Positions 58,454 through 64,000 of a stretch of 64,000 bases of DNA are shown one piece after another (the first letter of the stretch is position 1; each line of letters begins with the position of its first letter). The notes under the pieces are model-generated. The model worked only from the letters and a program-made list of their open reading frames with translations, had not been told where the DNA came from and searched no databases. Source of the stretch: Eupeodes corollae. Lineage: Eukaryota > Arthropoda > Insecta > Diptera > Syrphidae. The stretch lies in contig NC_079148.1 in assembly GCF_945859685.1 (NCBI RefSeq), positions 123,957,621-124,021,620 on the forward strand, read 5' to 3'. The translations under genes and the position numbers were made by a program.

Positions 58454-60255
58454 AAAAAAAAATAGGCTGGCATGCGACCCACGCTGTCTGTCGATTTGTC
58501 TTGCTTAAAATGTTGTTGGTTTTCGTGTTGGGTTAAAGAAGTTGTCAGTTAAATTATTTTAAAAAAAATTAAAATAACCAACACTATTTTTTATAAAAGA
58601 GATAGTTTAGTTTGAAAATCTAGTTTTTCGAAATCAAATGTTTACCAATTTTAGTAGAATTTTTATGAAAAAACGGACTTTTTGATTTTTATAAAAATAT
58701 CTACCGAATATCGGAAACAATATTTTTAATTTTTGAAAAGCTATTTGAGCAGAAAGTAAATTTTTACCAACTTTTGTTAATTTTTTTAGGGTTTTATTTT
58801 TTGTAAAAAAAACTGTCAATTTGATTTTTCTCAAAATTTAATTAAATGCTGAAAACAATATTTTTTCAAAGATAAAAGTAATTTTAAGCCAATATCTCAA
58901 AGTTTCAAAAAGATATTTGTGTCGAAAATTTACCAACTTTTATTAATTTTTTTTTTGGTTTTTATTTTTTTTTTTTTGAGAAAAACTGTCAATTTGATTT
59001 TTCTAAAATTTCGCAGAATGTTAAAAATAATATTTCTTGTAAGGCAAAATAAGTTTGAAGGCTTAATCTTAAGCGTTTGAAAAGATATTTGGGTCGAAAT
59101 TAAGTTCTTACCAACTTTGAGTAATGTTTTTTTTTAGGTTTTTATTTTTTATAAAAAAAACTGTCAATTAGATTTTTTTTCAAAATTTTTCTGACTGTTG
59201 ACAACAATATATTTTGAAAGAAAAAATAAGTTTGAAGTCAATACCTCAAAGCTTTAAACAGATATTTGAGTCGAAAATCCATTTTTACATTTTTTTCGGT
59301 TTTTAGTTTTTTGTTAAAAAAACTGTCTGTTCTATTTTTTTTAAAATGTTTCCTTCTGTTGAAAACAATATTTTTTATAAGTTAAAATTAGAAAAAATCC
59401 ATTATCTTATGATTTTGAAAATATATTTGAGTCGAAAATCAATTTTTAACAGATTTTATTAATTTTTGTTTAGGTTTTTATTTTTTGTAAAAAAAACTGT
59501 CAATATGATTTTGCTCAACATATTTCAGAATGTTTAAAATAATATTTCTTATAAGATAAAATAAGTTTGAAGCCTTAATCTTAAGCTTTTGAAAAGATAT
59601 TTGGGTCGAAACTCAGTTTTTACCAACTTTGAGTAATGTTTTTTTTAGGTTTTTATTTTGTATAAAAAAAACCTGTCAATTAGATTTTTCTCAAAATTTT
59701 ATCAGATGTCAAAAATATTATTTTTCGTTGCACAAAATTGTTTTTGGGATGAAATCATAATTTAGTCGTACAATTTTGGAGGTTACAATTTTTTTTTTCA
59801 GTTTTTATGATTTATAAAAAACCGTTAACTGGATTTTTTCAAAAAATATAATTGTTTTGAATCACGTTACAATGTATTATATAAAATTTAATTCAAGTCT
59901 CTAGCGCTTAAGGTTCATAAGATATTTAGGGTTAACCAACATTTTCACTTTTTTTTTAAACTGCTATGGTAAAAAAACCACCCACACAATTTTCTTGAGA
60001 GCCCTTTCTGCCTTATTATCTGTATAATGAAATTTATTTGAAGTCGATATCTCTCCTGGTTCTTGAGCAATGAACGACGAAAAAAACGTCGCGAACGAAC
60101 GGACGTACGGAAATACGGACATACGGACGTACGAACGTTCGTGCACACTCAGAAATCTTTTATTTCGACTCTAGGGACCTTGAATTGTCGAGAAATATCA
60201 AAATTTTTAATTTAACAAATTGGACCGATTACAATAACTTCCTATGGGAAGTTAA
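58454..60255 (+). repeat. HRE repeat copy F7 (complete, long 5' form)
   Basis: About 1.8 kb. The start is AAAAAATAGGCTGGCATGCG, with a deletion that removes TGATAACTTCCCATCC but leaves CTGTCTGTCGATTTGTC. Then come the long 5' segment (GGTTTTCGTGTTGGGTTAAA), seven or eight core units, the microsatellite ACGGACGTACGGAAATACGG near 60099-60118, and the perfect hairpin at 60235-60254. R5 follows without a gap. Confidence 0.95.
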
Positions 60256-60895
60256 TAATGAGATTAGAGCTTCAAATTAATTTTGTCTTATAAAAAATAT
60301 TGTTTTCAATATTCGGTAGAATATTGAGAAAAATCAAAACCAAACCCAAAACATTAAAACCTAAAAAAAACTATGCTAAAATTTTCTAAAAATTTATTTT
60401 CGACTCAAATATCTTTTTAAAACTGTCAAAAATATTGGCTCAAACTAATTTTTTCTCAAAGAAAATATTGTTTTTAACATTCGGCAATTTTTGTATAAAA
60501 ATCCAACGGTCAGTTTTTTCATACAAATTAAAATATACAAAAACAGTACGTAAATGTGTTAAAAATTGATGTTCGGTTCTCGATATCTCCTGAACAGTAG
60601 AAGATATTGACTTCAAATTAATTGATTCATCCGATTTGTATTTGTTTATATAAGAAATTAAAACTTTTAAAAAATGCTACTAAAATTGGTAAAAAGTGGT
60701 TTTCGGCAAAAAATCTCGTTAACGAAAATAAATTTCGAAATCAAACTATTTGTATACAGAAGTTATTAATTTTTAAAAATAATTTTACGAACAATTTTTT
60801 GGCAAAACACGAAAACCTACAAACTCTTAAACAAGACAAATCGACAATCGGGATGGGAAGTTATCAGTGTGGGTGGCTTCCCAGCCTCTTTTTTT
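60256..60895 (-). repeat. HRE repeat copy R5 (5' part)
   Basis: Reversed 5' third: core pieces with TTTTTGTATAAAAATCCAAC, the long 5' segment (GATGTTCGGTTCTCGATATC), and the end GGGATGGGAAGTTATCAGTG then GGTGGCTTCCCAGCCTC at about 60849-60889. The 3' core and hairpin are absent. Tail-to-tail with F7. Confidence 0.9.
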
Positions 60896-62670
60896 ACTGA
60901 AATTGAACACATGGATTTGGGCAACCTGTATTTCACGCATGTGATATTTAGCATCTTCATGATACACATATATATGTTTTTAAGGCTATATACCAAGTTT
61001 TAAAATTCATAATATTTATTATATTAAATTCATAGTATTTTGACTAGGCAGCATCTGTTAGAATTTTGTGATACATTTGTAATGCAGTGTTACACAAATA
61101 TTTGGAAAACAATATTTCGATCTTAAACTAAGAATATGTTTTCATCTTTCAGGTAAATATTTAATACTTCCAAAAAAAACATTCAATTGTTAACAAAAAT
61201 CGCAATGGAAATGAAAAGTTTTTAAACCTTCCAAGCAAACGTCAGTCTTTTCGACGTTAAAATTTAGCGACGGTTTGAAATTGAATACTAACGGTTTATA
61301 GGTACTTCAAATGTTCATTGAATTGAAAAGATATCTCCAAGCTATATTGATTAATTTAATAAAACATGAGATCATGTTCGTACAACACAACATGGGATTT
61401 ATATAAACTATACCCAGGTGTATTCGAGCAAGTTTATTGCTATGCATGTATATATTCGTTATATATGTAGGTAGGCTGAAAAAGAGTCATGCAAGCAACA
61501 CGGTGTTAGCGTTTCCTGTTACCAAACTTAAGCAAATCACATTAAATATTGCAAGTCCTTGACTAAATCTACATACACGAGTATTCAATACACACATTTA
61601 TCCATCTATACATTTGTATGTTTATATGTTTATAAAAGGAATCACAATTTTTCAGTATAATATCGATTGGCTGACACAGAGAGTCCTGTTTCTGTTTGTT
61701 AGATTCGATTTTTATTTCGACAACCCCCCCCCACCGTTCCTTCAACAAAAAAAAACTCACATCCCAAAAAGATTCCTTTTAAGTTTCAACAAAACAACAA
61801 TAACACGTATTTTTCTATATCTACACAACAGAAAGGAAAGAGGGAGGCTACGAGAGGGAACACAAAACTTTTTAAGATGATACCCTTGAGGATAGGTATC
61901 CCTCTTGGAAAAAAGTCACTCGTACTTGTACCCGCACCCGCACCCTCACACTACACTTCTATTCGCACCACACCTGCAACAGGTATTAGCTTCTCGATTC
62001 CATTTTTTGGGGATGATTTGTATATGTAGGTAAAAGTATGAGTGTGTTTGTGTCGAGGTGTATTTTTGGGGATACACCAAAATTCAGGAATAAAATGAGA
62101 ACAAGAGTTTTTCTTTCTTTTCTTATTTTTCTGTCCACATAGAGCAAAGTATAATACACCATCAACAGGTGAATAATAGATTCGCCAAGGATTTTCAATT
62201 TCATCGCGATGAACGTCTCGCTTTTCCCAAGGACGACAAGGATGAACGTCGCGTCGCTCCGACGTCAATGACGAAAAGTCTCCGTCGCTCGTTTTCTGTG
62301 GTAATCATTGTGCACCAGTTTTCATATTTCCTTTTTTTTGGCAACACAAAAATATATCCTACTGACTGACATCACTCCTATCGTCCTATCTGAGTGGATT
62401 TCACTTTTGTACACGTTTGTGTGTGAAGTGAACAAAAAGAAACGAAGAATAAGAAAAAATTACCAGAATATTTAAATTTAATCTTATTTGGTTTTATGAT
62501 TTCTTCTTCTTAAGCACTTTTCGACTTAGAAAAAGAAAGAAATATACCTACTTTATAAAAATAACTCTGTCTTCCTATATAGAGCTGTATAGGTATGCAT
62601 AAATGTATGTATGAGTTGTATCCTTACGAGAAGAACCAGGAACAACAGAACAGAAATAGAAACAGGTGGC
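60896..62670. other. unique stretch without recognised gene
   Basis: AT-rich to 61.6 kb. A C-run (CCCCCCCCCACCG, near 61725) and CCCGCACCCGCACCC (near 61930) follow. Overlapping frames on both strands at 61.57-62.37 kb are unrecognised. Confidence 0.4.
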
Positions 62671-62675
62671 AGGAC

Positions 62676-62712
62676 TATATAAAAGCACAGGACTGGGAAT
62701 ATCTCAGATTAA
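62676..62712 (+). promoter_or_regulatory. candidate core promoter (TATA plus initiator)
   Basis: TATATAAAAG at 62676-62685 and TCAGATT, with A at 62706, lie exactly 30 bp apart. The TATA box matches the consensus and the initiator differs from TCAGTY at one position. No downstream element is evident. A 56-codon ATG frame opens 18 bp after the predicted start site. Confidence 0.4.
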
Positions 62713-62723
62713 GGGAAGCATAA

Positions 62724-62894
62724 ATGGGAAATTTGATTTTTGTTGATCCTGTGTACCTTATATCTAGCCCTATACCATCTATAGCCCTCTATATCTATAT
62801 CATCTACGAGCTTGCTATTGCTATATTGGGATCTACTCTAAGGAGCACGACGATGACGACGCGACGACGAGTGCGGGAAAAAATGAATGTATAA
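62724..62894 (+). CDS. candidate small ORF (56 aa) behind the promoter
   Basis: ATG 62724 to TAA 62892-62894. Residues 5-36 are hydrophobic (IFVDPVYLISSPIPSIALYI then YIIYELAIAILG). They are followed by a Thr/Arg-rich tail (STTMTTRRRVREK). The pattern suggests a membrane segment with a basic cytoplasmic end. The start context is weak, with T at -3 but G at +4. The tail is encoded by an ACGACG triplet run (62840-62870), which could be chance. I do not recognise it. The only context in favour is the promoter just upstream. Confidence 0.25.
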   Translation: MGNLIFVDPVYLISSPIPSIALYIYIIYELAIAILGSTLRSTTMTTRRRVREKMNV

Positions 62895-63920
62895 AACCTT
62901 AAATGAAAATGGAGGATGATTTTCTTAAAGAAAATTTAATTATACATCCAACAACAAGGTGGAGCTTTGAAATGGTTTTCTTGGTTTGAGAAACGTGCCT
63001 CAATTGAAATGAAGGAGAATAAATTCGGTCGTTCCTTATTTCTTTTTTTTTTGTTTGGTTCGTTTGTTGTTGTTTTGTTTTTATTTTGTCCTTGTAATGT
63101 TTTGCTCCTTTTTTGTTTATAGCAAGGGAAGACCTGTTACGCAGTTGTGTGTACTTGGATAAGTTAGTTAAGGTTTATGCGGAAGTACGTTATAGTGAAA
63201 TTAAAGTTTAAATTAATTTGGATAAAAAAAGAAAATAAATGAGGGTTGTTTTTATTTCAAAGAAAGTTTGTTTTTGATTCTATACGATTATAAGGTAGGT
63301 ATAGTTATGTAAGTCTGTATAGAAGGACGATGTGTATAAACGAATTGTTTGCTTTCTTTGATCTAGCACTCAACCCTCCCCCCCTCCACCATCCAACTAA
63401 ATGAGATAGATAAATTATAATCGAAAATTTTATTGAAATTTCAAGAGAAAGTACTTAAGCTGAAAATGAGAGGCATATGATTGGATATAAATTAGCTTGA
63501 GGGAGCTTCGCTGTGTAAAAGCAAATATAATGTGTAATACAAAGGATTCTTTATTAATTTATGAAATGATTGACATTTATAACAATGTTTAATAGAATGC
63601 CCTTAAGATAGTTAAAATGCAATCAAATGAAAGCGTTTTGAAAAGGCTGATTCGTTTAAAGTATGCAACAAAAGCTTTAACGTACATTGAGAAATATACA
63701 TATAGATCAAGACAATAGACTATTTTATTTGTGTGTTTTAATATAATGACAGTAGAACTAGGAGAAGTGCCATTCGCTAAAGTGTCTTGTCCGCATAAAT
63801 AAATGCCTTCATCGCTCAACTTTTTTGCATTGTATACGTTCTGAGAACTTAAGTTTGAAAAAATCAAGATCATTTTTTGTTATGTTAAGTAGTTTTTTTA
63901 CTATTGCCCTACCCATATTA
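62895..63920. other. AT-rich stretch without recognised feature
   Basis: A 94-codon minus frame (63873-63589) is unrecognised. T-rich and GTT runs lie near 63050. Nothing else. Confidence 0.4.
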
Positions 63921-64000
63921 AAAAAAAGGCTTGGATGCGACCCAGCCACTGAATATCGAAAGTAATAGTTTTTGTAAAATAAAAAAAGTTTGAAGCCAAT
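63921..64000 (+). repeat. HRE repeat copy F8, cut by the window edge
   Basis: It starts AAAAAAAGGCTTGGATGCGA then CCCAGCCACTGAATATCGAA. An internal deletion brings the 5' end directly next to the ACTGAATATCG part of the first core unit. The copy continues past the window. Confidence 0.85.

Noticed and set aside
61951..62369. Overlapping 66-105 codon frames on both strands
   Set aside because: Mutually overlapping, unrecognised, no regulatory or splice support.

Overview
The window looks like AT-rich eukaryotic nuclear DNA, most likely from an insect and probably a fly. The support is the mobile-element mix (IS630/Tc1/mariner-type transposases, RTE-type and I/R1/Jockey-type LINEs, a tRNA-derived SINE, a pogo/Tigger remnant, Helitron/DINE-like repeats) and a few TATA/initiator pairs spaced as in fly core promoters. 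I see no intact conserved host gene, no rRNA or tRNA gene, no CRISPR and no operon structure. Nearly all long open frames are chance frames or decayed transposon remains. The window could be intergenic DNA or the inside of a very large intron.

The dominant component is one dispersed repeat family, here called HRE. By my sum it covers about 18 kb of the 64 kb in 17 full or partial copies on both strands. It starts with an A-rich run and GAGGCTGGGATGCGACCC. Near that end it carries TAACTTCCCAT, whose exact inverse ATGGGAAGTTA closes the other end. Its middle is AT-rich and built from units of about 175 bp. A short GTACGGAC-type microsatellite follows, and it ends in a perfect 8-bp hairpin (TAACTTCC/GGAAGTTA). 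Subterminal inverted repeats, a tandem core and a terminal hairpin recall non-autonomous Helentron/DINE-1-like elements, but that placement is inference.

Layout. 1-4.6 kb is unique AT-rich DNA with one candidate small ORF at 1157. 4.6-7.3 kb holds a SINE, an old LINE reverse transcriptase and an HRE copy. 10.1-11.3 kb is an RTE-like LINE interrupted by a SINE. 11.8-12.8 kb has two exon-like segments. 14.0-14.6 kb is a pogo-like remnant. 14.7-18.3 kb is an HRE copy with a LINE RNase H fragment inside it. 21.8-22.9 kb is a decayed transposase (type B). 23.7-27.9 kb holds HRE copies and a chimeric A/B transposase. 30.7-33.7 kb is the mirror locus, with HRE inside A inside B. 36.5-41.9 kb has HRE copies, an RTE fragment and SINE copies. 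44.6-46.2 kb has a LINE tail and an unidentified ORF. 46.4-50.9 kb contains the most expanded HRE. 53.3-53.5 kb is the best promoter candidate. 54.4-56.0 kb and 58.0-60.9 kb are HRE. 62.68-62.9 kb is a promoter candidate followed at once by a 56-codon ORF.

Nothing here works as a pathway. The coherent story is layered transposition, and the nested copies give relative ages for the families. The least explained items are the HRE architecture and the repeated HRE-transposase junctions.
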